A stretch of DNA of 64,000 bases. Source: Leucobacter massiliensis (lineage in GTDB: Bacteria; Actinomycetota; Actinomycetes; Actinomycetales; Microbacteriaceae). Position numbers and translations under genes: made by a program. This document shows positions 50,627-59,070 of the stretch, in pieces. Where the stretch lies: the NCBI RefSeq assembly GCF_002982315.1, contig NZ_MWZD01000013.1:62001-126000 (forward strand). Direction: 5' to 3'. Position 1 is the first letter of the stretch; each line of letters begins with the position of its first letter. A model generated the notes under the pieces. It was not told the origin of the DNA and did not search any database. It saw nothing but the letters and a program-made list of their open reading frames with translations.

Positions 50627-51256
50627 CTACTTGAGGACGTAGATGACGATGAAGAGGATGATCCAGACGATGTCGACGAAGTGCCAGTAGTACGACACGA
50701 CGACGGCGCTGGTCTCCTCCTTGTGCGTGAAGTTCTTGACGGCGTAGATCCGGCCGATGACGAGCAGGAACGCGGCGAGGCCCAGGGTCACGTGGATGCC
50801 GTGGAAGCCGGTCGTCATGTAGAAGGCGGAGCCATAGGGGTCCGAGGCGAGGGTGACGCCCTCGGAGACGAAGGTCGCGTACTCCCAGACCTGGCCTGAG
50901 ACGAAGATCGCGCCGAGCAGGACCGTGAGGTAGAACCACTCGACAGTGCCCCACTTCCGCGGGCTCCATCCCGTGCCGCGGGGCTGCATCCGCTCTGCTG
51001 CGAAGACGCCGGCCTGTGCGGTGAATGAGGAGGCGACCAGGATGAGGGTGTTGACCAGCGCGAAGGGGAAGTTGTGCTTGACCGTCTGCTCGGCCCACAA
51101 CTCGGGGTTCATCGCGCGGAGGGTGAAGTAGATCGCGAAGAGACCCGCGAAGAACATGACCTCACTGCCGAGCCACACGATGGTGCCCACGGCGACGATA
51201 TTCGGCCGCTTCACCGAGGGTGCGGCTGCCTTGGTATTCATAGTGGTCGTAGTCAC
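50627..51256 (-). CDS. ctaE: Cytochrome c oxidase subunit III
   Basis: The 209-residue subunit III of the aa3 oxidase, with five membrane helices rather than the seven of mitochondrial enzymes. [22 protein letters not shown] near the start includes the conserved Glu, and [19 protein letters not shown] and [15 protein letters not shown] are the signatures of the last helices. The GTG at 51256 is preferred: CATAAT lies exactly 6 nt upstream (leaderless), while the ATG at 51241 has only a distant purine tract. ctaE leads the qcrCAB operon, and trpD is divergent, the same order as in mycobacteria. Confidence 0.94.
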   Translation of the reverse strand: MTTTTMNTKAAAPSVKRPNIVAVGTIVWLGSEVMFFAGLFAIYFTLRAMNPELWAEQTVKHNFPFALVNTLILVASSFTAQAGVFAAERMQPRGTGWSPRKWGTVEWFYLTVLLGAIFVSGQVWEYATFVSEGVTLASDPYGSAFYMTTGFHGIHVTLGLAAFLLVIGRIYAVKNFTHKEETSAVVVSYYWHFVDIVWIILFIVIYVLK

Positions 51257-51262
51257 CCCTCT

Positions 51263-51268
51263 ATTATG
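51263..51268 (-). promoter_or_regulatory. -10 hexamer of leaderless ctaE-qcrCAB promoter
   Basis: Minus-strand CATAAT (5 of 6 to TATAAT) followed by 6 nt and the GTG at 51256, in an AT-rich patch. A GAAAGTT/AACTTTC inverted repeat (51272-51278 and 51312-51318) lies just upstream. Confidence 0.5.
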
Positions 51269-51419
51269 GCTGAAAGTTTGGTGTGCGTTTTCACCTAGAC
51301 TCGGCGCGCCGAACTTTCTGCAAGTTTCCTCCATAGCCTACCGGTTTTGACGCGTCGGATTTGCACAATCGCACGCGTAATCATCTGATGATGACGCGGA
51401 TCCCGAGGGTCCTGATCGA

Positions 51420-51425
51420 TAGAAT
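51420..51425 (+). promoter_or_regulatory. -10 hexamer of leaderless trpD promoter
   Basis: TAGAAT followed by 6 nt and the ATG at 51432. With no leader there is no room for a trp attenuator. Confidence 0.6.
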
Positions 51426-51431
51426 CGCCGC

Positions 51432-52496
51432 ATGATCGACGAACGCAACTGGCCGACTGTGCTGACCGCCCTGCTCGACGGGCACGACCTGAGCGTGGCT
51501 CAGGCCGAGTGGGCCATGTCTCGCTTCATGACGGGCGAGGCCAGCGGTGCCCAGATCGGCGGCTTTCTGGTCGCGCTCCGATCCAAGGGGGTCACGGTCG
51601 AGGAGGTGATCGGCTTCCGCGATGCGATCCTCGCCGAGGCCGCGCCGATCAGCCTCCCGGCGATGGCGCTCGACATCGTCGGAACCGGAGGCGACCGTTT
51701 CGGCACCGTCAATGTGTCGACGATGGCGTCGATCACGGCCGCGGCGGCCGGTGCGCCGGTGGTCAAGCACGGCAATCGGGCTGCGAGCAGCCTCTCCGGA
51801 TCCTCCGATGTGCTCTCTGCGCTCGGGATCGATCTCTCGCTCGATGCCGAACAGCTGCGGAGCGCCTTCGACCGTGCCGGGATCGCCTTCGTCCACGCCG
51901 CCCGGTTCCTGCCCGGATTCCGCCATGTGGCGGGTGCGCGGGGAGAACTGGGCATTCCCACCGTGTTCAACTTCCTCGGCCCCCTCTGCAACCCGGTGCG
52001 GCCAGAGGCATCGGCCGTCGGCGTCGCGGACATCGATCGGGTGCCGATCTTCGTCGGCGTCTTCAGGCTCCGGGGGGCTTCCGCACTGGTCTTCCGCGGC
52101 GATGACGGACTCGACGAGCTCACGACCACCGGTCACTCCCGGGTGTGGGAGGTGAGCCGCGGCGGCCTCACCGAGCACGATATCGATCCGCGAGATCTCG
52201 GTATCCCGCGAGCCGAGATCTCGGAGCTGGTGGGCGGTACGCCCGAGGAGAACGCGGCGGTCGTGCATCGCGTGTTCGCGGGGGAGCGCGGGCCGATCCG
52301 TGACATCGTGCTGCTCAATGCCGCGGCCGGCCTCGTGGCCTACGAACTGGCGGAGCGCCCCGAGTCCGCGGAGCGCGCGCTGCTGGAGCGCCTCGGTGAG
52401 CAGATGCGCGCGGCCGAAGCCGCGATCGACTCGGGGGCGGCCGCGGCGAAGCTCGCCGCCTGGGCGGAGGCGACCACCGCGGCTGCGGGACTCTGA
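51432..52496 (+). CDS. trpD: Anthranilate phosphoribosyltransferase
   Basis: Joins anthranilate and PRPP in tryptophan synthesis. The 354-residue protein shows DIVGTGGDRFGTVNVSTMAS near residue 81 (PRPP loop), PVVKHGNRAASSLSGSSDVL near 113, and FVHAARFLPGFRHVAGARGELGIPTVFNFLGPLCNP near 155 (Mg/PRPP and anthranilate site). It stands apart from other trp genes next to ctaE, a position shared with mycobacteria. It is transcribed from its own leaderless promoter. trpF lies 4 kb away in another unit. Confidence 0.96.
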   Translation: MIDERNWPTVLTALLDGHDLSVAQAEWAMSRFMTGEASGAQIGGFLVALRSKGVTVEEVIGFRDAILAEAAPISLPAMALDIVGTGGDRFGTVNVSTMASITAAAAGAPVVKHGNRAASSLSGSSDVLSALGIDLSLDAEQLRSAFDRAGIAFVHAARFLPGFRHVAGARGELGIPTVFNFLGPLCNPVRPEASAVGVADIDRVPIFVGVFRLRGASALVFRGDDGLDELTTTGHSRVWEVSRGGLTEHDIDPRDLGIPRAEISELVGGTPEENAAVVHRVFAGERGPIRDIVLLNAAAGLVAYELAERPESAERALLERLGEQMRAAEAAIDSGAAAAKLAAWAEATTAAAGL

Positions 52497-52579
52497 CCGC
52501 TTCGCGGCGCCGTCCCGCCAGGTTCTCGGAGCGGAGGACGGGCCGCGGGCCCGGGGCCGTGCCGAGCGATGCTGCGGCT

Positions 52580-52613
52580 GCCGCTCAGGAGCACTCGTCA
52601 GCCGCTCAGGAGC
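52580..52613. repeat. Two 13-bp direct repeats at the end of the M23 gene
   Basis: GCCGCTCAGGAGC occurs at 52580-52592 and 52601-52613, 21 bp apart. The second copy contains the stop codon of the M23 gene. A short CGGGCC-gcg-GGCCCG hairpin (52539-52553) lies between trpD and these repeats and may terminate both genes. Confidence 0.6.
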
Positions 52614-53679
52614 CCCCGGCGGTCACGTTCCCGGAACTCGACGAGGCCTCGGGCTTGGCGGCCGTCGCGGTCTCGGTGCGCGGCTTGCGGGTGTACTCGG
52701 CGAAGAACGGCATGGGGTCCACCGGCTCGTCCTCCACGCGGATCGCGAGGTGGAGATGCGCTCCGAAGGACATGCCCGTGTTGCCGACGCGACCCACCTG
52801 CTCGCCCATGCGGACGGTGTCGCCCTCGGCGAGCTCGTGCGAGCCCATCTCCATGTGGCAGTAGCGGCTCGTCACCTCCGTGCCGTCGAGCTCGTGCTCC
52901 AGTTTCAGGCCGAACCCGCAGCCGTCGCTCGCGAAGCCGGCCTCGAGTACGGTGCCGTCCGCGATCGCGTGCACCGGGGTGCCCGCAGCCGCGGCGAAGT
53001 CCTGGGCGTCGTGGAACTGCGCGACGGGCGCGGTCCGGTAGCCGAAGCCGTCGGTGAGCGTGACGGGGCTCGTGAACGGATAGTTGACCAGCACCCGGTC
53101 GTTGAAGGCGAACGCGGTGGGGGAGGAGGTGTCCGGCACCGCTGCGGTGATCTCGGTGAACGAGGACGGCATGTCGTCGACGGAGACCTCGGAGAAGAGC
53201 TGCTGCGCGGAGTGCACCGCCGCATTGCTCGACGCGGCGCTCGTCTCCTGCGTCAGCGGAAGCGCGATCGTCAGCGTGAGGCCGCACACGCTCGCGGCGG
53301 CGGCGACGGCGGCGAGCCGGCGGCGTGCCGGCACCCGGCGGGCCGGGAAGGCGGAGGGCGGAATGCCGGTGGCGGGCGTGTGCTCGATGATGGGGGACCG
53401 GACCGACGCCGGCTCGGAATCGTTCGTTCCCGAGTGCGTCGCCCCGAGGCGCGTCTCGGCGGGCCGCGGATCCGCGGCCGCGCGTGGCCCGGTGCCGGGA
53501 GCATCCGACGATGCGGCCGCGGAGGCGGGCGCCGTCGTGGTGCGCCCGCTGCGGGGGAGGGGATCCTCGGAGGGGGGCTCGACTCCGGTGCCTCCGGCGG
53601 CTCCGGCGGCGTGTGCCTCGCGGAGCGATCGACGTGACGGATACGGGCTCGTGCCGCTCGGGGGTGTGGGCTGGGTCAT
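52606..53679 (-). CDS. Exported M23 family metallopeptidase (LytM-like)
   Basis: A 357-residue cell-wall hydrolase candidate. A 125-residue, Pro/Ala/Ser/Thr-rich cytoplasmic N-terminus precedes one membrane helix (about 127-147, RRLAAVAAAASVCGLTLTIAL), so the protein is membrane-anchored with its domain outside. The M23 domain at about 205-325 keeps both zinc motifs: FHDAQDF (HxxxD) and HLHLAI (HxH). DGFGYR before the first motif is also typical. It probably cuts peptidoglycan cross-links or activates such an enzyme. The Ser/Thr-rich tail is likely disordered. Confidence 0.85.
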   Translation of the reverse strand: MTQPTPPSGTSPYPSRRSLREAHAAGAAGGTGVEPPSEDPLPRSGRTTTAPASAAASSDAPGTGPRAAADPRPAETRLGATHSGTNDSEPASVRSPIIEHTPATGIPPSAFPARRVPARRRLAAVAAAASVCGLTLTIALPLTQETSAASSNAAVHSAQQLFSEVSVDDMPSSFTEITAAVPDTSSPTAFAFNDRVLVNYPFTSPVTLTDGFGYRTAPVAQFHDAQDFAAAAGTPVHAIADGTVLEAGFASDGCGFGLKLEHELDGTEVTSRYCHMEMGSHELAEGDTVRMGEQVGRVGNTGMSFGAHLHLAIRVEDEPVDPMPFFAEYTRKPRTETATAAKPEASSSSGNVTAGGS

Positions 53680-53737
53680 GCAGTCTTCCGGATCGTGGGG
53701 CGCCGGGGGGGAGGCGCCGGGTGGGGAGGGGGCGCAG

Positions 53738-53756
53738 AAGATAACGAACAGGTTAC
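53738..53756 (-). promoter_or_regulatory. Putative promoter/operator of the M23 gene
   Basis: Minus-strand TATCTT (plus 53738-53743) could be the -10, about 55-60 nt before the ATG at 53679. A TAAC-N6-GTTA dyad (53742-53755) overlaps it. This is an AT-rich patch in a very GC-rich gap. An MtrA-type site is conceivable but not demonstrated. Confidence 0.3.
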
Positions 53757-53793
53757 AAGGTTGTGCCGAGAAGCGCTAGCTTCGAGCCGCGGC

Positions 53794-55782
53794 TCACCGC
53801 TGCGGGGGAGAGGCGTCGCGCGCGGCGCTCGCCGAGCTCGCGGCCCCGTCGGTTCCGGGCGTCAGCTCGGGGAGCGGGTCCCTGCCGGGAGGGAGCGCCT
53901 GCTCCTCGGCGGAGTTCCGCTCGGCCTCTTCGATGGCCCGGGAGGAGCGGCCGGGCGCGATCTCCCCGCCCTCCCGCGCCACGTGCTGGATGGGGCCTGT
54001 CGTCGCGTCCACGTACCAGTCGGTGAGCGCCGGGTCGGCGCTGTCGAAGTCGGCCCCCGCGCCCTCGTGCGCCGGCACCTCGCTCGCGCCGAAGACGAAG
54101 TCGTCGCCGTACTCGTCGATGCCGCGGCGGACCCCCTGGGCGATCGCGGCACGCGCGTAACGCTGACGGATGATGTAGGGGTCGGTGCGCAGATCCTTCG
54201 CCCAGGAGATCATCACCCCGATGACGACGAACGCGAAGGGGAGCGCGGAGACCACCATCAGCGACTGGAGGCCGCCGAGGGTGTCGCGTCCTCCGGCGAG
54301 CAGCAGCGCGACCGCGATGAGCGAGAGCAGCAGCCCCCAGACGATCGTGACCCACTTGGAGGGTTCGGGTCGTCCCCCCTGCGACATGGAGGCCATGACG
54401 ATCGACGCCGAGTCGGCGGCGGTTACGAAGAAGATGAGCACCGCGAACATCGCGACCACCGAGGTGATCATGCCGAAGGGAAGGCGCTGGAGCACCTCGA
54501 AGAGCACCTCCTCGCCGGAGCCGCCCGTGCTGAGCTCCTCGCCCGAGAGGCTCATGGAGATGGCGGTGCCGCCGTACACGACGAACCACGCGATCACGAT
54601 GGCGGAGGGCACGAGCATCACCGTCACCACGAACTCGCGCAGCTTGCGCCCGCGGGAGATCTTCGCGATGAACATGCCGACGAACGGCGTCCACGACACC
54701 CACCATGCCCAGTAGTAGGTCGTCCACTGCGCGAGGAACTCCGCCGTCTCCGGGCCCTCGTTGGGATTGCGGGCGAGCATGAAGAGCAGCTCCTGGAAGT
54801 ACTCCACCACGGCGGAGGGGAGGAAGTTGAGCAGGAAGACCGTGGGGCCGACCACGAGGACGAACAGTTCCAGCGCGCCGGTGAACATCATGTTGAGGTT
54901 GGAGAGCCGTCGGATGCCGCGCTTCACGCCGGACACCGCGGAGGCGATGAAGCAGGCGGTGAGGACCGCGAGCGCCCCGATGAGGAAGGTGTTCCCGAGG
55001 TCCCCGAGGCCCGTGACAATGCGGAATCCGCTTTCGATCTGCAGCGCTCCGATGCCGAGGGAGACCGCCGTGCCGAAGAGCGTGACGATGATGGCGAAGA
55101 CGTCGATGATCCGGCCGAGCAGCCGGTTGCCGCCGCCGGGGAAGACGGGCTCGAAGAGCGCCGAGATGAGCGGGGGGCGCCCGCGACGGTAGGTGCTGTA
55201 CGCGATAGCGCCGCCCACGAGCGCGTAAAAGGCCCACGCGATCGGCCCCCAGTGGAGGATGGTCTGGGCGAGGGCCGGCAGCGCCGCCTCCGTCGAGCCG
55301 GCGGGGGCGGCGACGCCCGGCGCGGGATCGAGGAAGTAGGTGAGCGGTTCGAGCGGGCCGTAGAACAGCAGCCCGATGCCCAGGCCGGCCGCGAACAGCA
55401 TCGAGATCCACGAGCCCATTGAGAACTCCGGCTGCTCGTCGTCTGCGCCGAGGCGGATGCCCCCGGTCGGGCCGAAGCCGATGACGAGCATGAAGAGCGC
55501 GACGAGGATCGCGAGTGCGCCGAAGAGCCAGCCGAAGTTGCCGCTGACCCAGGCGAGGGAGGCGGCGCCGACTGCGCCGACGCTGTCGGGCGCGGCGAAG
55601 GCCCAGACGATCACGGAGAGGGTGAGCACGACGGTCACGGAGAAGACGAGCCAGTTGGTCCGGAAGCTGAGCCCGGTCTGCTCCACTCCGATGCCGGGGA
55701 TAAGTGCGGGGTGGGGGACCGGGGGTGGCGTCGGCACCGTGATCTTCATGGTCCGCTTGCCAGTGTGATGCTGCTTGCTCAT
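53794..55782 (-). CDS. BCCT family transporter (betaine/carnitine/choline type)
   Basis: Imports a quaternary ammonium compound such as betaine, usually with sodium, for osmoprotection or nutrition. The 662-residue protein has twelve membrane helices between about 30 and 520 and the family's tryptophan box YYWAWWVSWTPFVGMFIAKISRGR near residue 325. A long acidic, Ser/Ala-rich cytoplasmic C-terminus of about 120 residues follows; in BetP a comparable tail senses osmotic stress. The ATG at 55782 overlaps the trpF stop (ATGA) and has GGAGG upstream, so it is translated with trpF, an odd pairing. Confidence 0.92.
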   Translation of the reverse strand: MSKQHHTGKRTMKITVPTPPPVPHPALIPGIGVEQTGLSFRTNWLVFSVTVVLTLSVIVWAFAAPDSVGAVGAASLAWVSGNFGWLFGALAILVALFMLVIGFGPTGGIRLGADDEQPEFSMGSWISMLFAAGLGIGLLFYGPLEPLTYFLDPAPGVAAPAGSTEAALPALAQTILHWGPIAWAFYALVGGAIAYSTYRRGRPPLISALFEPVFPGGGNRLLGRIIDVFAIIVTLFGTAVSLGIGALQIESGFRIVTGLGDLGNTFLIGALAVLTACFIASAVSGVKRGIRRLSNLNMMFTGALELFVLVVGPTVFLLNFLPSAVVEYFQELLFMLARNPNEGPETAEFLAQWTTYYWAWWVSWTPFVGMFIAKISRGRKLREFVVTVMLVPSAIVIAWFVVYGGTAISMSLSGEELSTGGSGEEVLFEVLQRLPFGMITSVVAMFAVLIFFVTAADSASIVMASMSQGGRPEPSKWVTIVWGLLLSLIAVALLLAGGRDTLGGLQSLMVVSALPFAFVVIGVMISWAKDLRTDPYIIRQRYARAAIAQGVRRGIDEYGDDFVFGASEVPAHEGAGADFDSADPALTDWYVDATTGPIQHVAREGGEIAPGRSSRAIEEAERNSAEEQALPPGRDPLPELTPGTDGAASSASAARDASPPQR

Positions 55783-56417
55783 CGTTCCTCCGTGCCCGCC
55801 GCGCCGCGCGCGGCGACGATGAATCGCTCGATCAGGGCCGGGTCCTTCAGCCCCGGCTCGCGCTCGACCCCGCTCGACACGTCGACGCCCCAGGGCATGA
55901 CTGCGCGGACCCGGTCGGCGACATTCCGCGCATCCAGCCCTCCCGCGAGCACCCATCCCTCGCCGATCCGAGCGCGCAGCGCGGTCCCCGGCGCGAGGGG
56001 GGACAGATCCCAGCCCGCTCCGGAGCCGGGCACCGCCCCGTCGAGCAGGAGGCGCTCCTCACCGCGGTCGCCCGCGCGCAGTCCGGGATCCCGGGCCAGC
56101 GAGGCGGCACGCCATACCCGTGGGAGGATCCGCTGCGCAGCTGCGAAGTCCGCCGCATCGTAGTCGCCGTGCAGCTGCAGCACCTCGAAGCCCAGCCGGA
56201 GCGCGGTCTCGGCGGCGCGGACGGCGGGCATCGCGTCGACCACGAGCACCGCGTCGATCCCTCCGTGCCGTGCTTCGGCGACGACTTCCGCCGCCTCGCC
56301 GACGCCCGCGTTGCGCGGGCTCCGAGCGCTCATCACCACGCCGAGTGCGTCTGCTCCGCTCGCCACTGCGTGCCGTGCGGTCGCTGCGTCGCGCAGCCCG
56401 CAGATCTTGACATACAT
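55779..56417 (-). CDS. trpF: Phosphoribosylanthranilate isomerase
   Basis: Third step of tryptophan synthesis, an Amadori rearrangement on a (beta/alpha)8 barrel. The 212-residue protein shows KICGLRD at residues 4-10 (catalytic Cys), VLQLHGDYD near 83, LLLDGAVPGSGAGWDLSPL near 125 (catalytic Asp and phosphate loop), LAGGLDARNVADRV near 160 and GVDVSSGVEREPGLKD near 180. All essential elements are present, so it should be active. Many actinobacteria lack trpF because PriA serves both His and Trp pathways. Its TAGACT -10 lies 7 nt before the ATG, at the 3' end of sulP. Confidence 0.95.
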   Translation of the reverse strand: MYVKICGLRDAATARHAVASGADALGVVMSARSPRNAGVGEAAEVVAEARHGGIDAVLVVDAMPAVRAAETALRLGFEVLQLHGDYDAADFAAAQRILPRVWRAASLARDPGLRAGDRGEERLLLDGAVPGSGAGWDLSPLAPGTALRARIGEGWVLAGGLDARNVADRVRAVMPWGVDVSSGVEREPGLKDPALIERFIVAARGAAGTEER

Positions 56418-56424
56418 GGATTCC

Positions 56425-56430
56425 AGTCTA
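56425..56430 (-). promoter_or_regulatory. -10 hexamer of leaderless trpF promoter
   Basis: Minus-strand TAGACT overlapping the sulP stop, followed by 7 nt and the ATG at 56417. Confidence 0.6.
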
Positions 56431-58026
56431 GGCCGCGCCGGGAGCCTGCTCCGAGCCGGGGCCCGCCGAGCGCGGGTCGTCCGAGCGCGGGTCGTCCGAG
56501 CGGGGGTGCTCCGAGAGCCGGGAGAGGAGTGCGCTCGTGGCGGCGTTCATGCCGGTGATCTCGACCTCGGTGCCGAGCTGCGCGTACTTCGTCACGATCG
56601 CGTCCAGCGCCGCGACCGTCGATGCGTCCCAGACGTGCGATCCGGAGATGTCGATCTCCACCCGCTGCGGGTCCGCGCGGTACTCGAAGAGCGTCGTCAG
56701 ATCGTTGCTCGATGCGAAGAACAGCTCGCCCGTGACGATGTAGCGCGCCAGGGGAGCGCCCTCACGTACTTCGACCCGCCGCTCGACGCCCACGAACCTC
56801 GCGACCCTGCGCACGAACAGGAGCGAGGCGAAGAACACTCCCGCGATGACGCCGATCGCGAGGTTATGCGTGAGCACGACGCACGCCACCGTCGCGAGCA
56901 TCACGGCGGTCTCGCTGAGCGGCATGCGCCGGAGGGTCGCCGGGCGGACGCTGTGCCAGTCGAATGACGCCACGGAGACCATGATCATGACCGCGACGAG
57001 CGCCGCCATCGGGATCGCGGCGACGAGATCTCCGAGGAGGACGACGAGCACGAGCAGGAACACGCCGGCGAGGAATGTGGAGATGCGCGTGCGCGCCCCC
57101 GATACCCGCACATTCATCATGGTCTGGCCGATGACGGCGCAGCCGCCCATGCCGCCGAAGAACCCGGAGAGGATGTTGGCGGCGCCCTGCGCCCACGACT
57201 CGCGGGTCTTGTCCGAGCGGGTATCGGTGATCTCGTCGACGAGCTTCGCCGTGAGCAGGGACTCCATCAATCCGACGACCGCGACCCCCGCGGCGTAGGG
57301 GGCGATGATGCTCAGGGTCTCCCAGCTCAGGGGGACGTCCGGGAGGAAGAACGACGGCAGGCTGCGCGGGAGTTCGCCCTGGTCGCCCACGGTCGGCACG
57401 TGGATGGAGAGGGCCACCGCGGCGACCGTGACGAGCGCCACGGAGACCAGGGGAGCGGGGATGGCGCGCGTCAGGCGCGGCACGATGAGGATGATGAGGA
57501 TGCCGGCCACGACCAGGGGATACACCGCCCAGGGGACGCCGATGAGGTGCGGGATCTGGGCCATGAACACGAAGATCGCGAGGGAGTTGATGAAGCCGAC
57601 CATCACGCTGCGGGGGATGAAGCGCATGAGCTTCGCGACGCCGAGGGCGGCGAGCAGGATCTGGAACACGCCGGCGAGCAGGATCGTCGCGATCAGCATG
57701 TCGAGGCCGTATCGGGGAGCGATCGGCGCGACCACCAGCGCCACGGCGCCCGTCGCGGCGGTGATCATCGCGGGACGGCCGCCCAGGAATGCGATCGACA
57801 CGGCCATCACGAATGAGGAGAAGAGGCCGACCCGGGGATCGACGCCGGCGATGATCGAGAAGGAGATGGCCTCGGGGATCAGCGCGAGCCCGACGACGAG
57901 GCCGGCGAGCGCCTCGCGGGTGAGCAGGCGGGGCGAACGGAGGGCATCCCGCACGGTGACGTCTCGTTCATCGCGGACTGCCGGCGACCCTCGGCCGGCG
58001 ATGAAGCGGCGGACCGATCTGACCAT
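56428..58026 (-). CDS. SulP family anion transporter with STAS domain
   Basis: A 532-residue SLC26/SulP-type carrier or channel, often for sulfate, bicarbonate or dicarboxylates. ALRSPRLLTREALAGLVVGLALIPEAISFSIIAGVDP near residue 32 is the start of the membrane domain, which continues to about 390 with some ten to fourteen helices; GGMGGCAVIGQTMMNVRVSGARTRISTF near 293 is a strong family signature. A compact STAS domain (about 420-505, EIDISGSHVWDASTVAALD) follows. The tail repeats DPRSD (see repeat). GAGGAGC precedes the ATG at 58026. Ten nt separate it from trpF. Confidence 0.92.
   Translation of the reverse strand: MVRSVRRFIAGRGSPAVRDERDVTVRDALRSPRLLTREALAGLVVGLALIPEAISFSIIAGVDPRVGLFSSFVMAVSIAFLGGRPAMITAATGAVALVVAPIAPRYGLDMLIATILLAGVFQILLAALGVAKLMRFIPRSVMVGFINSLAIFVFMAQIPHLIGVPWAVYPLVVAGILIILIVPRLTRAIPAPLVSVALVTVAAVALSIHVPTVGDQGELPRSLPSFFLPDVPLSWETLSIIAPYAAGVAVVGLMESLLTAKLVDEITDTRSDKTRESWAQGAANILSGFFGGMGGCAVIGQTMMNVRVSGARTRISTFLAGVFLLVLVVLLGDLVAAIPMAALVAVMIMVSVASFDWHSVRPATLRRMPLSETAVMLATVACVVLTHNLAIGVIAGVFFASLLFVRRVARFVGVERRVEVREGAPLARYIVTGELFFASSNDLTTLFEYRADPQRVEIDISGSHVWDASTVAALDAIVTKYAQLGTEVEITGMNAATSALLSRLSEHPRSDDPRSDDPRSAGPGSEQAPGAA
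56467..56511. repeat. 15-bp tandem repeat in the sulP 3' end
   Basis: CGAGCGCGGGTCGTC occurs twice exactly (56467-56481, 56482-56496) and once degenerated (56497-56511), encoding repeated DPRSD-like pentapeptides at the SulP C-terminus. Confidence 0.75.
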
Positions 58027-58160
58027 GCGTGCTCCTCGGGGACCGTGCGGCGATGGTGCGCCTCGCGGCGCGACAGTCAAGCGTAGCGCGCTGCGGCCCG
58101 GCGGGCGTGGGGAGGGAGTGCGCGGGCGGGAGACTGCGCCCCCAGCCACACGAGAACTGA

Positions 58161-58176
58161 CATAATATAGATTATC
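58161..58176. promoter_or_regulatory. AT-only dyad upstream of sulP
   Basis: ATAAT-atag-ATTAT, the most AT-rich spot in the window, 135-150 nt upstream of sulP. Minus-strand TATTAT (plus 58162-58167) may be its -10, with the dyad as operator. No regulator can be named. Confidence 0.4.
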
Positions 58177-58216
58177 GAACAACCGTGGGAGTGCCGCGCG
58201 CTCGCGTATCGTCGCC

Positions 58217-58248
58217 GCGGCGCCGGCACACGGGCGGCGCCGGCACAC
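58217..58248. repeat. Two direct copies of a 15-bp GC-rich repeat
   Basis: GCGGCGCCGGCACAC at 58217-58231 and 58234-58248, between the PAP2 and sulP genes. Each copy contains the palindrome CGGCGCCG. Confidence 0.65.
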
Positions 58249-58281
58249 CTGGAAGCCCGAGTGCTCGGCGCCCGGCGGAGT

Positions 58282-59070
58282 TCACGATCTGGCGGAGCAC
58301 AGGAGGAACAGCGTGCGCGCCGCGAGCGCCGCGAGCGATACGCCGCCGAACTCGCCGGCGCTCAGCATGAGCGCCGCGTTCTCCTGCAACACGGCCAGCC
58401 CGACGAGCACGAGCGCCGCCGCGGCCACCGCGCCGGTCACCACGAGCAGGCCGATCGACACCGTGCGTGCGAGGAACGGCGTGCCGCGCACCGTCGCCGG
58501 CCGGATCAGGCAGGCCAGCGAGAAGGCGAGCGCGGCCAGGGCGAGACCTCCGAAGACGTCGCTGGGCCGGTGCCAGCCGAAGGCGAGCAGCTGCCAGCCC
58601 GCCGCGCCCAGCAGCGCTGCCCCGCCGAGCGTGACGATGCCGCGGATCCGCGCAGGCACCGCCCAGATGAGCGCTCCGGTGAGCGCCGCGAACACCGTCA
58701 TGTGGCCGCTGGGAAAGGTATTGGGCAGGTCCAGTTCGAAGAGCTGGGGCCGGGTGAGCAACTGCTGCTTGAGCAGCTGCGAAGCGACGATCGTGAGCGC
58801 GGGGACCAGGGTCACGACCGCCGCCCTCCGGATGCCGTGCGCGAAGAACGCGATCCCCCCGACGATCAGCAGCGCGACCGCCACCGTGGGCACCGACACC
58901 AGATTCAGCGGCGGCGGCGGGCTGAAAGTGAAGTCCGCCGCGTCGAGTGCCGTGTCCTCCGCGCGCTGGCCCAGCGGATTGCGCACCCCGAGCACGTAGG
59001 ATCCGACGCCGATCGCCGCCCACAGCAGCACGAAGCCGAGTGCGCGGCCCCTCCCGCCGAGGCGGCTCAC
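58282..59070 (-). CDS. PAP2 family membrane phosphatase
   Basis: A 262-residue protein with about six membrane helices. The central motif NTFPSGHM (residue about 132) is the classical PSGH, and WHRPSDVFGG keeps the last HxxxD. The first motif reads KQQLLTRP, one residue shorter than the canonical KX6RP, and the Arg of SRX5H is replaced (WQLLAFGWH). Members dephosphorylate lipid phosphates such as undecaprenyl diphosphate or phosphatidic acid. The GTG overlaps the stop of the TrmH-like gene (GTGA), making it the last gene of a three-gene unit. Confidence 0.82.
   Translation of the reverse strand: MSRLGGRGRALGFVLLWAAIGVGSYVLGVRNPLGQRAEDTALDAADFTFSPPPPLNLVSVPTVAVALLIVGGIAFFAHGIRRAAVVTLVPALTIVASQLLKQQLLTRPQLFELDLPNTFPSGHMTVFAALTGALIWAVPARIRGIVTLGGAALLGAAGWQLLAFGWHRPSDVFGGLALAALAFSLACLIRPATVRGTPFLARTVSIGLLVVTGAVAAAALVLVGLAVLQENAALMLSAGEFGGVSLAALAARTLFLLCSARS

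Noticed and set aside
51257-51431. trp attenuator or leader peptide upstream of trpD
   Set aside because: The -10 element lies 6 nt before the trpD ATG, so there is no leader RNA, and no Trp-rich mini-ORF is present.
53741-53756. MtrA binding site upstream of the M23 gene
   Set aside because: MtrA sites are usually described as direct GTAAC-like repeats; here the halves are inverted (TAAC-N6-GTTA), so the assignment is not justified and only the dyad is reported.
53695-55422. A 575-codon plus-strand frame opposite the BCCT gene
   Set aside because: Antisense shadow; the BCCT tryptophan box on the minus strand decides the coding strand.
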